Below are positions 1 through 15,000 of a DNA stretch of 64,000 nucleotides, piece by piece. The notes under the pieces are model-generated. The model was not told the origin of the DNA, did not search any database, and saw nothing but the letters and a program-made list of their open reading frames with translations. The stretch is taken from the NCBI GenBank assembly GCA_900542835.1, contig UQPB01000009.1:1-64000 (forward strand), written 5' to 3'. The position numbers and the translations under genes were made by a program. Each line of letters opens with the position of its first letter. Positions within the stretch are counted from its first letter, which is position 1. Source of the DNA: an uncultured Pelosinus sp. (GTDB lineage Bacteria; Bacillota; Negativicutes; Sporomusales; Acetonemataceae).

Positions 1-3000
1 GTTTGCCTGCAGACTGCCGGTCGTAGCTTCCAGCGTGACGCTGTTCGCCGCTGTCGCATTCTGCACGTCCAGGTCACCGGTCTGTGCTGTCAGATCAATG
101 TCGCCGCCCGCATTCAATATTTCAGCCGTCAGGCTGCCGCCGGCTGTGGCGTGAATAGCCGCACCCGCAGTCAGCGTGTCCGCCGTCAGGTCAGTGACGG
201 CCGCGGCGGTAATGCCGCCGGTCGTGGCAGTGACGCCAGTTGCTTGCAGGCTGCCGTCTGTGGCTTCCAGCATAACGCTGTTCGCCGCTGTCGCCTGCCG
301 CACAGCCAGGTCGTGGCTGGCTTTCAACGCAATATCACCGGTATGACTGGTGATGTCAGTCACGGTCAGCTTATCACCGCTGTGGCGGAGGTTGATGTCC
401 TGCTGCGCCTCGGCGGACAGAGTTCCTTCCCGCTCAAGGGCGACGTGCAGGGTTTTGCCAGCCGCACCGATAGCGTTACCGGCCTTGAGCTGCAGGTTTT
501 TGCTCTTGATATTGAGTTCGTCCTCTGCATTGTCATCAGAGGAGACAATACTGCCATCCGCACGCAGGCTGACCTCACCGCGCGAGTAGATGGTATCGAC
601 CTTCATATCGCCGTTGGTATCGTCCTGCGTCAGGTGAATATCTCCCTCCGCCCGGGCGGTGAGTGTGCCGCTTTGGCCGAGATTGAGCGGTGTGCTTGCT
701 GTACCAATGCCGCCGTTAGCAGACTCAAGAATGATATTGCTGCCGATAATGACATGGCGGTTACCGGTTAAGTCGTCAGCCGTGTCAATCGCATCGGCGG
801 TTTTCAGGCGAACATCGCCTGTGGCCCTGATATAGTTCAGGTTGACGCCACTTTCGGAGCCAAGGTAAGCAAAGCCGTCGCGGGCATCAGCAGTCAGATA
901 GCCGCTGGCTTCCACATTAACCGCTTTGCGCTGGGTGACAGAAATGATCTTATTGGCGTCATCCACAGTCAGGTCGGCGCGTTCAGCGGCCGCCAGAGCC
1001 ACTTTTTCGGCAGCGGTCAGTTGATCAGGCGTTTTGGTCACATCAATGTCGATTTTATCCAGATTGGAGCCGATGCCTTTGCCGGCGTCCAGCGTGATGT
1101 TTTTGCCTTTTACGTTAGGGGCTTTAACGATGGGGTTGGTATCGGTCAATTCTTTCAGCGCGCCCGGGGATAAGGAGATCGCCAGCTCTCTGTCAGTCCA
1201 GGAGGAGCCTTTGAGGATACTATCCTTCTCTGCATCACTGATCACATACCGGAAGCCGGCATCATACGCGCCGCCGCTCCAGGCATCGACGCCCTGCTCC
1301 CTGAGATCCTGGTATCTCGCCACCCGCTCAGCCGCGAAGCCGGCAGTATCAATTCCCTGGCTGGACAAAGCAGCCTCTTCGCCGTCGGCAAATACATAGC
1401 GGCCATCGGCGATGCGCTCCGCCAGCTGCCAGTAGGTGTGGTAATCGGTTGTTTTGCTGTTGACAAAGTTTTCGGCTTCCCGAGCCTGCTTCTGCTCGGT
1501 TGCCGCTTCGCCGGCCCGCAGCTGCAGCGAATCCCAATAGCTGGTCAATTCATCCCAGGTACGCTCATCGATCTGCTCGTCAGTGTTGTTGTCAATCATC
1601 TGTCCCGGCGTTTTCAGCGCAACATCGCCGGTACGTGATTCGACGGTGTCGATCAGCAAATCGCCGGCTGTGTTTTTATCCCAAGACGTATTCTCTATAT
1701 TGATATCATCAAGAGCCACCGCTTTAAGGCCATAGGCTGAGTTCAGGTATTCGTCCGTGCGGCCGGTCTTGACGACCAGCGGCTTAGCGCCTGTGCCGAT
1801 GCCGCCGTTATTGCTGGTCAGCTCGATCCGCTGGCCGCGCACGTCGGAGACTGAGGCATTGACGATATTGCCGTCGGCGGTCAGCCGCAGCGTGCCGTTA
1901 TCGGCTGTTACCGCGCCCAACTTCAGATCACCCAGCACCTGGCTAATGTTGACGCTGCCGCTTGCCGCCGAGGCGATCAACGTATCGCCGATAATGGCCC
2001 GGACAGCCTGGTCCGGCGTGCCGATATTACCGCCCGCGCTGAGCTGCAAGCTGCCGGTGGTGATAAGGTAGGTGTCGTTCGCCTGCCGCAGATCCTTGTC
2101 CGTACTGAGGCTGGTAACGCCTTCCTTGTTGGTGATCGCCCCATTCAGCCATACATTGCTGTTGTTGCCGCTGATATTGATGCTGCCTTCGTTGTGTCCG
2201 AAAAATTCAATGCCGATCGGGTTGGAGGCGTTGACCGAATAGGTGGTGATGTCCTTCTTGGGTGTGGTGATCGAGTAATCCTGATAGTAAGTGCCGGCAA
2301 TGCCCAGCGTATACCAATAGCGTTCCGTCCATTCGCGGATTTTATTGTAAACATCTACGCCGGTGTCAACGGTTCGCGTGTCTTGGGCGTAGTAACCGCC
2401 GCTACCGGCGAACGGCCTGCCGCTGCTGAGATAAATGCCGTTCTCCAGAGGCCGTTCCACGCCGTAGTTGGTATAAGTGGGACTGCCCTTGGGCGCGGTG
2501 CCCGAATCGTAGGTGTAACCGAATACATCCTCGGACTCATAATGATAGTAGGTCGTTTTGGAATAGTCCTTGCCGGTCGTCCAGTTATAATAGAGATTGC
2601 CCTTCGGGTTGTAAACGAAGCTGTCCCGGTCGTTATCAGCATCGACCATGTTTTGGGTTGACACCTGGGTCTGCAGATTGGTTTCGGTTTTTGTAACGAC
2701 ACCCCGGTCGCTTTTATAGACCGTCTGCACTCCCTTAGCAGTATCGGTGATATCAATGACGCCGGCGCTGCCATCGCCCGTATCCAGGTTCTGCAGGACA
2801 ATATCCTTGCCGGAGTTGTTGGTGATACTGATCGTGCCATAGCCGTCCAGCGCCCGGACTTTACCCGTGCCCGTACCGGCTTCGTTATTGGCGGTATTGA
2901 TGATTTGGCCGTGAAGCTGCACCAGACCGCCGTGAACCTCGACGCTGCCAACTTCAAAGCGGTCTTCAGCCGCGTCATACGTGACATAGCCTTTGTCGCC

Positions 3001-6000
3001 GATATTGCCGCTATAACCGGATTTGACGGTATAGTAGCGTTTGGTGGGATCGCTTTGATACTGAGTTTGGGCCTGCGCCAGCGATATGGAAGTGCCGTTA
3101 TACGAAACGGTCATGGCGGAAGGATCGTCCAAAATCAGTGTCCAGTCGGCGATACCGCTCTGGATCAGGCCGTTGACATTAAGATAGCGGGCGCTGATAA
3201 AAATGTTGCCGTTGGCGGTGATGCCGCCCGGTTTTACGTCCTCAGGATTATTTCTGTCTTCATAGATTTCCTCCGGGTCGCCGCCGACGTGGGTGAAGCC
3301 GTCGACATAGGTTTGGACAAAATCGCCGTTGGCAGCTTCAATATCAACGGTGCCGGCATTAATCGAGCCGTTGGCGTAGATGCTGCCGACAGCGCTTTTC
3401 ACCGTAACCGTTCCGTTTTTATTCGATATGACGCTATTCTGGGCCAACGTGATGTCCGGGGCGATATTGATGGGCACATTCACGCCGTTGAAGGGCCTTT
3501 TATTTTGGCTGTCATTCGGGTTAAAGGTACTTTTCACGGTAATAACCGGGTTGGCCGAATTGCTCTTGGTGGTAATCTGGCTGAAAGCAGCTCCCACTTT
3601 ATCACTGTTCAGGGCATTTATGCCGGTATTGTCCTTAACCGAGGCGCCATTAAAGTAGATGGAGCCGCCATCACGGACAATGAGATCCTGCACTGTCAGA
3701 AAGGCCGGGCTATCATTGGTAATTTCGATTTTAGCGTCACCGGGCGCGTTCAGTTCGCCCGTACCGGTCAGTTTGTCGGCGCTGACCCGGATATCGCCCA
3801 GCCGGGCCGTTACCGGCTTCACCGTGATATAGTCGGCGGTCGGACCGGTGGGAGGAGTTTTGGACAGCGCGTTGGCGGCGCCGGGATTGGTATCGGTAAG
3901 GTCAATGCTGGCCTGCCATATGGCAATTGCATCGGTGAAAAAACCCTTCTGCGTTTCCAGCTCCGTCTTTATCGCATCCTGATCACCGTAAACGATGTCG
4001 GCGCAAACGGCAAAATCGCTGAGGGAAGCAGCATCGCTATATTGCGTCTTCAAATCGGCGTAAACATCACCAGCCGGCAGCCCGTTCACCGCAGCGTCGG
4101 TCTGTCCCTGAACAGGCACATACGCATCATAGGCCGCCACATAGGCTGCGTAACGGTCACGAGTGGCCTCAGTGTATGTCACGGTGTTATCCTTTGCCGC
4201 CCGGTAAGCCGCAATGCCGCCAGTCAAGATTTCCCCTTCCGGGATGGCTGCCAACGCTGTGTCGCGTTGCGTCAGTTTGCCGGCCTCCTCTGTTGCTTTA
4301 TCCCTAATCGTCTCCACCGTGCCTACTAGTACTGCCTGATCGCTATACAGTCCTTCAATCTCCGTCTTCTGGCCGCCCAGAGCGGTTACATTGGCTTTAG
4401 CCGCCTCGTACGGGCTAAGTGCATTGGCGCCGGCGCTGGTGCCGGGAACGAATACGCTGCCCTGCCAGGCGGCCAGGCCCATGGATACCATCTTGTTCTG
4501 CAAGAAGGTAATTTCCGCCTGATAGGCTTCAACCGCGTTGGTATCGCCGGCATAGGCGGCCTTCAGCTTATACAGTTCATTCAGCCGGTCGGTCATGGCT
4601 TCCGCGATAACCTTATTGGTGATGGTATGTGTCACACCGTTGCCGGCAACTGTGGCCGGATCCAGTACCCAGACCCATTTACCGTCCTGTTGTTGTTTAT
4701 ATTCGCCGCCGAAGTTCAGCGTTTTCACCCGGTCCAGGCCGGTTTCCACTCTGCCGTTGATGGCAACCTTGCCTTCGCCGACAACGGACTTGGAGCCTCC
4801 CCTGATATCCAGATTGATTGGCTCCCCGTCAAATAATTCGCTGATGGCGCTGCCGATTTCGGCCAGCGCTTCGCGGTAGAGGTCTTTGCCCACGCCGGTA
4901 TAGCTGGCATTCATGGCCCCTTTGTCGGCGATGAGGTCAATGTCGTTGGCGCTGCCGGCATAGCCGGCAATGGTCAGCGTGCTGTTGCTGACAATATCCG
5001 CTTTCGGATCAGGCTTGCTGTTGATGGGAACGAGCGTCTTATTCCAGAGGTTGACGACGGCATTGGCTGCTGCCGCACCGGCCTTGCCTGTGGTGTCGCG
5101 GCCGGCGGCCAGGAAGATATCCTGATCGGCGGTCAATTTGGCTCCCGCGCTTACTTTGACGTTGTTCTCGCCGTTAAACAGGCTGTGGGCGGTGCCGGCC
5201 GGCGCACCGGCCAGGCCATAGGCATCGGCCGCCACACGGTTGTCAAGGTCGGCGGAATTCTTAGTTCCGGCCTTGATCGCGCCGGTATCGCTGGTAACGG
5301 CAGCACCGCCGGCAAACTCAACATTCGCCTTGCCGTTCGCGTTGACACGGCTGTCGACATCAGCCAGGGCGATCGCGCCGCCGGTATTGATTTTTGCTTT
5401 TTCCCGCACGGTAACCGCGGTTTCGGCATCAGCGGCAAAGTCGCCGCGTGTGCCCTTCTGCCCGGCGGTAATTTTGGCGTTATCACCGACCTTGACGCCG
5501 GCCTGCTGGTTGACGTTGATGTCAATATCAACAGCCGCGCCGCTGGCCACGCCGCCGCCGGCGGCCTTGATATTCCAGTCCGCCTTGTCGCCGCTGCCGG
5601 TACCCTGCCAATCCTTGATGGCTGTGCTGGCGGCTTTCAGGCTGGTATCGCCCTGGGTACTGACGATTGCGCCCTGCCCAATATTTGTATTGACGGTGGT
5701 GTCAATGGTATGGTCGACGCGTATGCCGCTAGCGCCCAGCACCGAAGCGCTGGTGCTGTCGGCGGCCGCGTTGAAACGGGTCGTATGGGATGCGTTGATC
5801 GCCAGTGTATTGGCATTCAATTTGGCGCCGCTCGCAAGCGCGGCCTGGGTGGAACCGTTGGCGACGGTTTTGACTACCGCAGCGGCGCCGGACATGACAC
5901 CGCCGCTGCCGGCTGTGGCATCGGCAAAGTTATCGTCGGTACCGGTCGCTTTGATACCGACACTGTCGGCAGTCAGGTTGCCGCTTGCAGCAGCTGTTGT

Positions 6001-9000
6001 GCTGGTTTCGGACTTGGCTTCCGCGACACTGGTGCCGGCTGCGTAGTAACCGACGGCAGCCGCGCTAGCGGTTGCTTTTTGTTTTGTCTCGGCACCGGCT
6101 TCAATGTCAGCCTTGCCGCTGACCGTCGCCGTGCCATTATCGCCGATATAGCTGTTGACCTGCGCTCCGCTGTCCGCAATCGCAACGGTTGCGTTGACAC
6201 CGATTAAGCCGCCGCCGGCAGCGATGGCCTTGGCATCGCTGTCCACGGTCTGCCGCGCCTTGACCAGCAGATCGCCGCCCACGTTCAACACAGTGTCTGC
6301 GCCGATGCCGGCTGTCAGCTTCGATGTGTTGACTGCCTTAGCGACCGACGCGCCAACAGCCAGCCCGCCGACACTGAGGCCGCTCGCGTCAGCGTCGGCA
6401 GTGCCGGCGCCGGTTGCCTGTACGATCAGCTTGCCGGCAGTGTTGATCTGTGCGCCATTGTCAATAAATGCCTTGCTGTCCGGGTTGACCGCAGCGGTAG
6501 CCATCGCACCGGCTCCGGCGCCCGCGCCCGCAGCGCCGGCGATGGCGTTGGCTTTCGCCTTAGCCGTATTGTCTGCGGTAATTTGCAGCGAACTCACCGC
6601 TGCGGGTTGCCCGATTTTGCTGTTTTTTCCGGTATAGGCCTGATTGGCGCCGGTAATTTCCGCGGCAGCCACCGAAGCACCCGCGCCGACAAAGCCGCCG
6701 GCCAGGACAATCGCTTCGGCATTAACATCACCATCATAGTCGGATGTGATTGTCACCGCTCCGCCCTCAAGGCTGGCATTGTCGCCAAGATACGCGTCGG
6801 TGCCGCTCGCGTCTGTAACCAGCGCAACCGTAGCGCCCAAGCCCGCAAAGCCGGCGGTGCCGCCCTGGGCTTTGGCGGCAGCGGTATTCCGGGTAGTCGC
6901 GGCCACGTTGACCGCACTATTGCCGGTGCTGATTACGCTAGAACCGGTGCCGATATATGCCTGGGTTGATCCTTCCAGGTTGACATCAGCCACCGAAGCG
7001 CCCAGAGACAAGCCCTGACCTACCGCCAGATTGATCGCCTGAGCATTAATGGTGTTGGTGCTCGCCGCCTGGTAATCAATTCCCTTAGCGGTGAGCTTCG
7101 CCCCGCTGCCGGCCGATGCCAGTACGTCACTGTCATCGTTGACAATCGTCACCGCCGCCCCCAGCGCGCCAAACCCGCCGCCGGCGCCGGCAACCGAATC
7201 TGCCGTTGTATTTTGCTGCCACTTGGCCTGCACCGCCAGTTTGCCCTGTGCGGCAATCTCAGCCGTATCGCCGATCGTGGCGCTTGTGTCATTGTCCAGT
7301 GCCAGCACCGTCACCGCCGCTCCGACCGCGCCGGCGCCGCCGGCCACGCTGCCTGTCGCCGCTGTCAGTGTCAGCTTGTCACGGGCATTAAGCGCAACAT
7401 CGCCGCCGGCCGTAATGTTCGCGCCCTCACGGATCGCCGCCGTTGTGCCGCTCGGCAGCGGCTGCTTGTTGACCGCGTCGGACACAGAGATTTTGCCGGT
7501 CTGCTGGCTGATTTTTTCACTGGCCCAGGCGGTAATTTTTTTCCCGTTTTCAGCTTCATATTCATAGCCGCCGATCATCTGCTCCAGTTGATCAGTTTTC
7601 GCCTTGCTGTCGATATCGCCCGCCGCGTCGCCATTGGTATGGAGATATTGCCTGTTTTCTTCAGTCAGCGCGCCGCCCACGCTCAGCACCGAGACACTGC
7701 CGGCCACGCCGACAACTCCGCCGCCGGCGCTGACGGTACCGGCTGTAATATCCTTGTCGGCCAGGGCGTTTAATGCCACATCCCGGCTGGCCGTCACTTC
7801 AGCAGCGTCGATATAGGCGGTGGTATTGCCCTGGATAATATTAACGTTAACACTGCCGGCTAAACCGCCAGCCCCTACGCCGGCGGAACCGGTTGCCGAG
7901 AACAGCTGCTTCTCGTTAACAGCGGCGACATGGACATCCTTGGCGTTCACCTTTGCATCGCTGCCAATATGGGTTGCCGTATTGGCGGTGACCAGATTTG
8001 CCGACACCGCGCCGGCCACGCCGACAAAGGCGCCGCCACCGGCTATCACCGCGTTCGCGATATTCTCCTTGCTGACCGCCTCGACCGCCAGGCCCTGGCT
8101 GTTCTTCCTGGTCTTGGTATCTGTGCCGGCATAGACGGACTGGTTAGCGCCCGGCGTGTTGCCCAACGCTTCCACTTCAGCCCGGTCGCCGACATATGCC
8201 TGAGTGTCTTTGTTAATCACAGCTACGTTGACAGAGCCGCCGACGCCGCCGCCGAGGATGGCAAAGCCCACTCCGCCGTCCATGACAGCCAGGCTGGTAT
8301 CGTCGCGGGCGGCAATGCGCACATTGTTGCCTGCCTTGACGACAGCCTTGTCAACATCCTTGTCGGCATCCTCAATATACGCTTTGGTGGTATTATCGAT
8401 AACATTCACCGATAGGGCGCCGGCGACACCGGCATTCAACCCGGCCGCGCCGGCCACTGCCACCGAGAAAATGCTCTCAGCCGCGTTGGCGGTGACCGCG
8501 ATATCCTTTTGCGCCATCACCTTCGCCGCCCGGGCAATATAAGCTTCGGTATTCGCTGTCCGGACAGAGGTATCGTTGCCAAGACCGACGCCGGCATTAC
8601 CGCCGACGGCTGCGGCGCCGGCAGTCGCCAGACGGTGGAAATCGCTGCCGGCGGCGACCAGCACCGACTGGCCGGTCTGGATGTCCGCGCCCCGGTCAAT
8701 ATACGCCCTGGTCGTGTTGTCAGTGACCACGGCGCTCACTGAACCCTGTACCCCGGCTGTACCGCCGCCGGCCGCGCCGACAGAACCGGAGCGGACAGTG
8801 TCGAGCGAAACGGCGCTGACAGCCACACCGCTGACAGCCTGTGTATCGGCCTTGACCGGCTGCATCGCCGCCACAACGGCGGCAAGCGCGTCAGCCTCGT
8901 CTTGGTCCAGGTTGTCGGTACCGGGGGTCGCAATTTCATTTTCTCCCGGCGTATAAGCGGTATCGGCGACGAATTGACCGTTGGCAGCCTGTACCGCCGC

Positions 9001-12000
9001 ACCCTTGCCCTCCACCTGCACGGCGGCGTTTTTGCCGATATGCGCGTCAATAGTCTTATTGATAACACTGACCCCGGCCGCGCCGCCGACGCCGGCTGTG
9101 CCGCCGATTGCCACATTGCCTGCCAGCAGGTTGACGGTGGTTGCGTTTTGAGCGGAAATAGCCGCGTTGCCTGTGGCGCGCACAACGGCATTATCGCCGA
9201 TATAGCCGCTGGTGGTATTGTTGATTACATATACGATTCCCGAGCCGGCTACTCCGGCCGTCCCGCCGCCGGCCGCGCTGGCTGCCGCGGCGGTAATGTT
9301 TTCGCTGGCGTTTGCCGCAACGACAACATCCTGCTTGGCGGTAATCGTGGTTTTATTACTGCTTGCTGAATCCTTCACAGAGGCTTCGGTATCCTTATCA
9401 ATGACCTCCACGACCGCGCCGGCGCCCACGCCGGCTGTGCCGCCGAAGCTGACCGCGCCGCCGAAGCTGCCGATCACGGTATCGTCAGTGGCGCTAATGC
9501 TCACACTCTTGCCGACATCCAGATTTGCCCCCTGGTCAACAAACGCCTTGGTTGAGACCTGTATCGTCTCGACGACGGCCGAGCCGGCCACGCCGGCTGT
9601 GCCGCCGCCGGCGCCGCCGGCAGCGATGGTATTGAGAGTTTCGCTGGCAGCCGCCTTCACCACAACGTCCTGATCAGCTTGCACCGTGGTATTCTTACCA
9701 ATCCAGGCCAGGGTATCGTTGCGCACATTGGTTGTGCCGGCGGCGGCGCCGACGCCGGCTGTGCCGCCCACCGCCAAGCTGGCGGCAATATTCAGGGTAT
9801 TTACAGCATTTTTGGCATCGACCAACAGGCTGCCTGCCGTCTGAATTGCGGCAGCATCAGCCACTTGGGCGGAAACTGTATTTTTGGAAACAACCACTGT
9901 CGCCACACCGGATACGCCGGTATTGGCCGCGCCGCCACCCAGGCCAAAGGCGCCGATATCCTGCCGGGAGTCAGCGGTTACGCTGACTGAGCCTGATTCG
10001 GTGATTTCGCCGTCAAGGGTACTGGCGGTTTCCGATTCATTGATGATGTTTGTGCTGACCAGGCCGACGCCGGCATTGCCGGAGGACAGGGCCACACTGG
10101 TGACAAACGCTTTTGCCGTGGTATCACTTTGGCCGGCAATTTCGACGCCGCCGGTGGTCGCCACTTTCGTTCCGCTGCCAACCGACGCTGTGGTCTTATC
10201 CTGGAAGTAGTTGACGGCTGCGGCGCCGGTAACGGCAACATTGCTGCTGGCCGCGCCGGCAATGGCTTCGGTGTAGTAGTTGTTCTGCCCGAGAATGCTC
10301 TGCAGACTTTCGTCTGTGAGCGACGCCTTCAACGCAGCAAGGTCTTTGGTGTCGTATTCAAACGGAACTGTACCGGTTACTTTATGGTTCTCCGCCTTCA
10401 CCTGGAGACTGTTGGCGCGAATATCGCCAGACTCGCCAACAGAAGCGGTATGCTCATTGTCGGAGAAAATCGTGGCTACCGACGCGCCGACACCGGCTGA
10501 ACCGCCCTTGGCCGCGCTCCAGGCCTTGGCGGACAGCTTGCCGGTATTGTCGGCGGTAACGGCAATATCGCCAGCCTTGGCTGCGTCATTGTCAATACTG
10601 ACATGATCGCCAAGAGACGCTTTGGTCACACTGTCCGTGTAGGCGACAGCCAATGCCCCGGCCACGCCAACCTTATCGCTGCCCGCTCCGGCCACGCCTT
10701 CGGCGGCCAGCTTCTTGACAAAATCATCCGCCATATTTTGCTTGGATTCCGCCTTAACGGCGACATCGCCGCCGGTTTTAACGGCAGTATACTCACCGAT
10801 GGACGCAGTGGTCTCATTAAGAGCCACGCTGATGCCGACACCGACGCCGATGCCGGCCTTTGCCTTGGGATCAAGCGCCGCGCCGCTGCCGCGGGAGCTG
10901 AAATCGGATTGGTTGGACGCGGCAATATTGATACTGCCGGCGTTGATATTGCGCCTGGCCGCGGCCGAACCGCCGGTAATGCCGGCCTGTACGTCGTCAT
11001 TGAGGACGGTTACGCCAACGGCGGCGGCAACATCAACCTTCTTGCCGCCATTTGTACCTTTCTGCTTATCGGCAGTGTCATTCAGCGCTTTCGAACTGGT
11101 ATTTTTGGGGTTGGACGGCGCGGCCTCGCCGTCGCCCAGCGGCTTCGCGCCCTTGGCGCTGGCACTGGCTACCGCTTCATAGGAGCGGTCGGCGGCGGCT
11201 TTTATGCAGAGACTGCCGTTGGCCGCGATATCGCGGCTGATTGTCGCGGTGACAGCCGAGCTGCTGGTGATGACTGCCGCCGACGCGCCGACGCCGACAC
11301 TGCCGGACTCGGTGTCGCCGGTTGCGGCAGCCTTATGGTCGCCGCTGCCGCTGCTCTCCACCTCGACTGAGGCTGCGCTCAACGCGCTTCCTTTGCCAAT
11401 CATGGCCTGGGTGGTCTGGCTCAGTGTCGTCACCGCGCCAACAGCGTCGATGGCGACACCGCCCGCCGCGCCACCCTTGGCTTCGGCAGTCGTATCATGG
11501 TCGGCCACGGCAGTCACCTTAACGGCGCCGGCATCAATCAGACCGGCATTGTCATTGATACTTGCCCTGGTCGTATCGGAAATGACATTGATTGCCACCG
11601 ACGCGCCGATGCCGGCGTCGCCGCCGCTGGCGCCTTTCTCTGCCGGCAGTGCCTTGGCTACGCTGACGCTGTTTTGCTCGGCACGCAGGGTCACAGCACC
11701 GCTGCCGGCATTAACGGCTGCGCCGCCGGTGATGTCAGCGCCTGTGGTATTGTTAACGACGTTCAACGCTAAAGAACCGGCTATGCCAACCTTGGAAGCG
11801 CCCGCGCCGGAGGTCGCCGTTGCCGTAAAGTTATTGGCGGTGTCAGGCTGACCCGCTGTGCCGGTATCACGCATGACAGCGGCGATTTCCAGCCCCTTCA
11901 CATCGTGCGTGGCAGCGCCCAGTCTGGCGATATTCGTCTGATTGGCGACATTGATCGCGACAGCCGCTGCCACACCGACCTTATTGCCGTCCTTATTCGC

Positions 12001-15000
12001 CTGTACTGCCTTGCCCTCGGCCTCAACGGCGGCAGTATTGTTATTGCTGGTTTTAAGCGATAATTTATCGCCGGCGGTAACGTTCGCGCCATCCTTGGTG
12101 TAGGCCTTGGCGCTGGCAGTGCCGACATTGACGCCGACAGCCGCGGCTACGCTGACTGAGCCTTCGTTGGTTTCAGCCTTGGGAGCGTTATTTTTACCGA
12201 GAGCGGTCTTGGCCTCGGCGGAGGCTTTATCGTTGACGCTTTTTCCATCCGCACCTTTCTTCTGTCCGGCTTTTTCAATCTGCTCGGCATTCTGTTCATC
12301 CACCGTCTTTTCGCCCGCCTGTACCGTGCCATCATCCTTGGCGGCCTTGCCGCCGGCGGCGCTGGCAATAGCGGTCGCCGCGGATGCTGCCGCATTGTCT
12401 GCCTGGAAGCTGACGCTGTCTCCGGCTGTGATGTTACGCGCGGTCATGGCCTCAGCCTGATCGACTGCCACAGTAACGGCAACGGCTGCGCCAATCGCGG
12501 CTTTTTCACCGTCTGCCTGGCCTTCGGCTCTGGTGGTGGTACTGCCGGTATTGTCGGCTTTGACGGTCAGGTTGCCGGTGATAGTAAGGGTATCTCCCTC
12601 GCCGATTTTAGCGGTCGCCTGGTTGTCGGCCACCGTCACGGCGACAACCGGAGTGACCGATACGCTGCCCTTGGAACCGGCTTTGGCTTCGGTAGCCAGC
12701 GTGTGCTTACCGGTGGCCGCCAGGCTGACGTCTTTTGCGCCGCTGAGCTTCGCATTGTCGGCGATTTCAGCAGTAACATGGTTGATACCGATATTGGTTG
12801 CCACCGAAGCGCCCACGCCGACACTTTTGCCGCTGGCGGTGGAGTTTTCATGCGGAACCGCTTTCGCAGCGGATTCACTGTTGTTTTCCGCAGTGATGCT
12901 GACATCGCCGCCGGTGTTGACAGTCACGTCCGCACCGCCGCTGATGCCGGCTGTACTGCTATTATCGACAACATTGACAGCCACGCTGCCGGCAATACCG
13001 ACCTCGGCAGCTCCGGCGCCGGAGCTGGCTTCCGCGCTGAAGGTTGATGTCCTGTCGCCTGCACCGATATCGCGCATAACTGCGCTGATATCGAGGCCGC
13101 CGACAGTATGTACTCCTGTGCCCAGCGTGGCCTGGTTGTTGACGCTGGCAGTATTCACGGCTACTGCCGCGCCGATGCCGACCTTGGCGGGATCAGCGCC
13201 GTCTTTGCCGACAGCCGCGCCATCCGCCTTAGCGGTGGCCGCAGCGTTGTTGCCGGTTTTGAGCGCCAGCGTATCGCCGGCGGTGATATTCACATTGTCG
13301 GCTGTATATGCCTTGGCACTGGCAATGCCGGTGTTTATGCCGACAGCCGCGGCAACGCTGACCGAGCCTTCACTGGTCTCAGCCTTGGGAGCGTTGTTTG
13401 CATTCAGTGCGGTCTTGGCCTGGTCTGAGGTTTTATCGCCGATGCTTCCCCCGTCCGCACCTTTCGTATCGCCAACCTTTTCAAGCTGCTCGGCAGTTTT
13501 GTCATTTACCTCTTTGTCACCTTCGGATGCGTCGCCGTTCGCTTTGGCGGCTTTGCCGCCGGCAGCACTGGCAATGGCGACGGTTTCCGACGCGCCGACA
13601 TTGTCGGCCTGGAAGCTGACACCGCCGCCGGCTGTGAGGCTCCGGTCAGTCATGGCTTCCGCCTGGTCTACGGCGACAGTGATGGAAATGGCAGCGCCGA
13701 TCGCGGCTTTTTCGCCGTCCGCCTGGCCTTCGGCTCTGGTGGTAGCGGTGCCGGTGTTGTCGGCTTTGACAGTGAGGTCACCGGTTAGAGTTAACAGATC
13801 GCCTGTGCCGATTCTCGCTGTCGCCTGGTTGTCGTCCACCGTCACGGCGACAACCGGTGTGACCGATACGCCACCCTTGGAGCCAGCCTTGGCTTCGGTG
13901 GCCAGGCTATGCTTGCCGACGGCGCTTAGGCTGATGTCGTTAATGCTGCCGCTGAGCTTGACGCCATCGGCGATTTCGGCAGTAACATGGTTGATACCAA
14001 TATTAGTGGCCACCGAAGCGCCGACGCCAAGCTTGCCGCCGGTAACGCCGGTGTCCTCATGGGGGAGGGCTTTGGCAGTGGATTCACTGTTATTCTCTGC
14101 AGTCAGGCTAATGTCGCCGCCGGTGACGGTTACGTCAGCCCCGCCGGTGATGCTTGCAATACTGCTGTTATCTACGACATTAACAGCTACGCTGCCGGCG
14201 ATGCCGACGCTGGACCCGCCCGCTCCTGAGGCGGCTTCCACACCAAAGGTCGAGGTGGTATCGGCTTTGCCGGATTCACCTACATCACGCATGGTGGCGC
14301 TGATGTCCAAACTGCCTGCTGTATGAGTGCCTTTGCCGAGTGTTGCCTGGTTGCCCGCGCTGGCAACGTTGACGGCGACCGCCGCACCGATGCCGACTTT
14401 AGCCGGATCGGCGCCGTCTTTGCCAACGGCTGCGCCATCGGCCTTGGCAGTGGCGGTAGCATTGTTGCTGGTTTTCAGCGCCAGCGTATCACCGGCGGTG
14501 ATATCTACGCCATCGGCAGTATAGGCTTTGGCAGTGGCGATGCCCGTATTGACACCCACAGCTGCCGCAACGCTAACCGAGCCTTCACTGGTTTCAGCCT
14601 TGGGCGCGTTGTCTGGCTTCAGTGCCGTCTTGGCCTGGTCTGAGGTTTTATCGCCGATGCTCTTGCCGTCAGCGCCTTTTGTCTCATTCACTTTATCCAG
14701 TTGTTCAGCGTTTTTGTCATCAACGCTTTTCTCGCCATCCTGTGCCGTGCCGTCTTCCTTGGCGGCCTTGCCGCCGGCGGAGCTGGCAATGGCGGTGGTT
14801 TCAGACGCTCCGGCGTTATCGGCCTGGAAACTTACACTGCCGCCGGCGTCGATATCGCGGTCGGTCATAGCTTCGGCTTGGTCGACAGCCACGGTAATGG
14901 CGACCGCTGCGCCGATAGCGGCTTTTTCGCCGTCGGCTTGACCTTCGGCTTTGGTGGTGGCACTGCCGGTGTTGTCGGCTTTTACTGTGAGGTCGCCGCT

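Noticed and set aside
2905..4329. Long plus-strand open frame of 474 codons over the adhesin
   Set aside because: It is antisense to a GC-rich repetitive gene, has low-complexity Gly/Ile/Val composition and no ribosome-binding site; the minus-strand frame has TPS and beta-repeat features.
12533..14326. Plus-strand open frame of 597 codons rich in Ala/Ser/Pro/Leu
   Set aside because: It mirrors the tandem repeats of the adhesin on the opposite strand; the periodicity and composition come from the repeat DNA.
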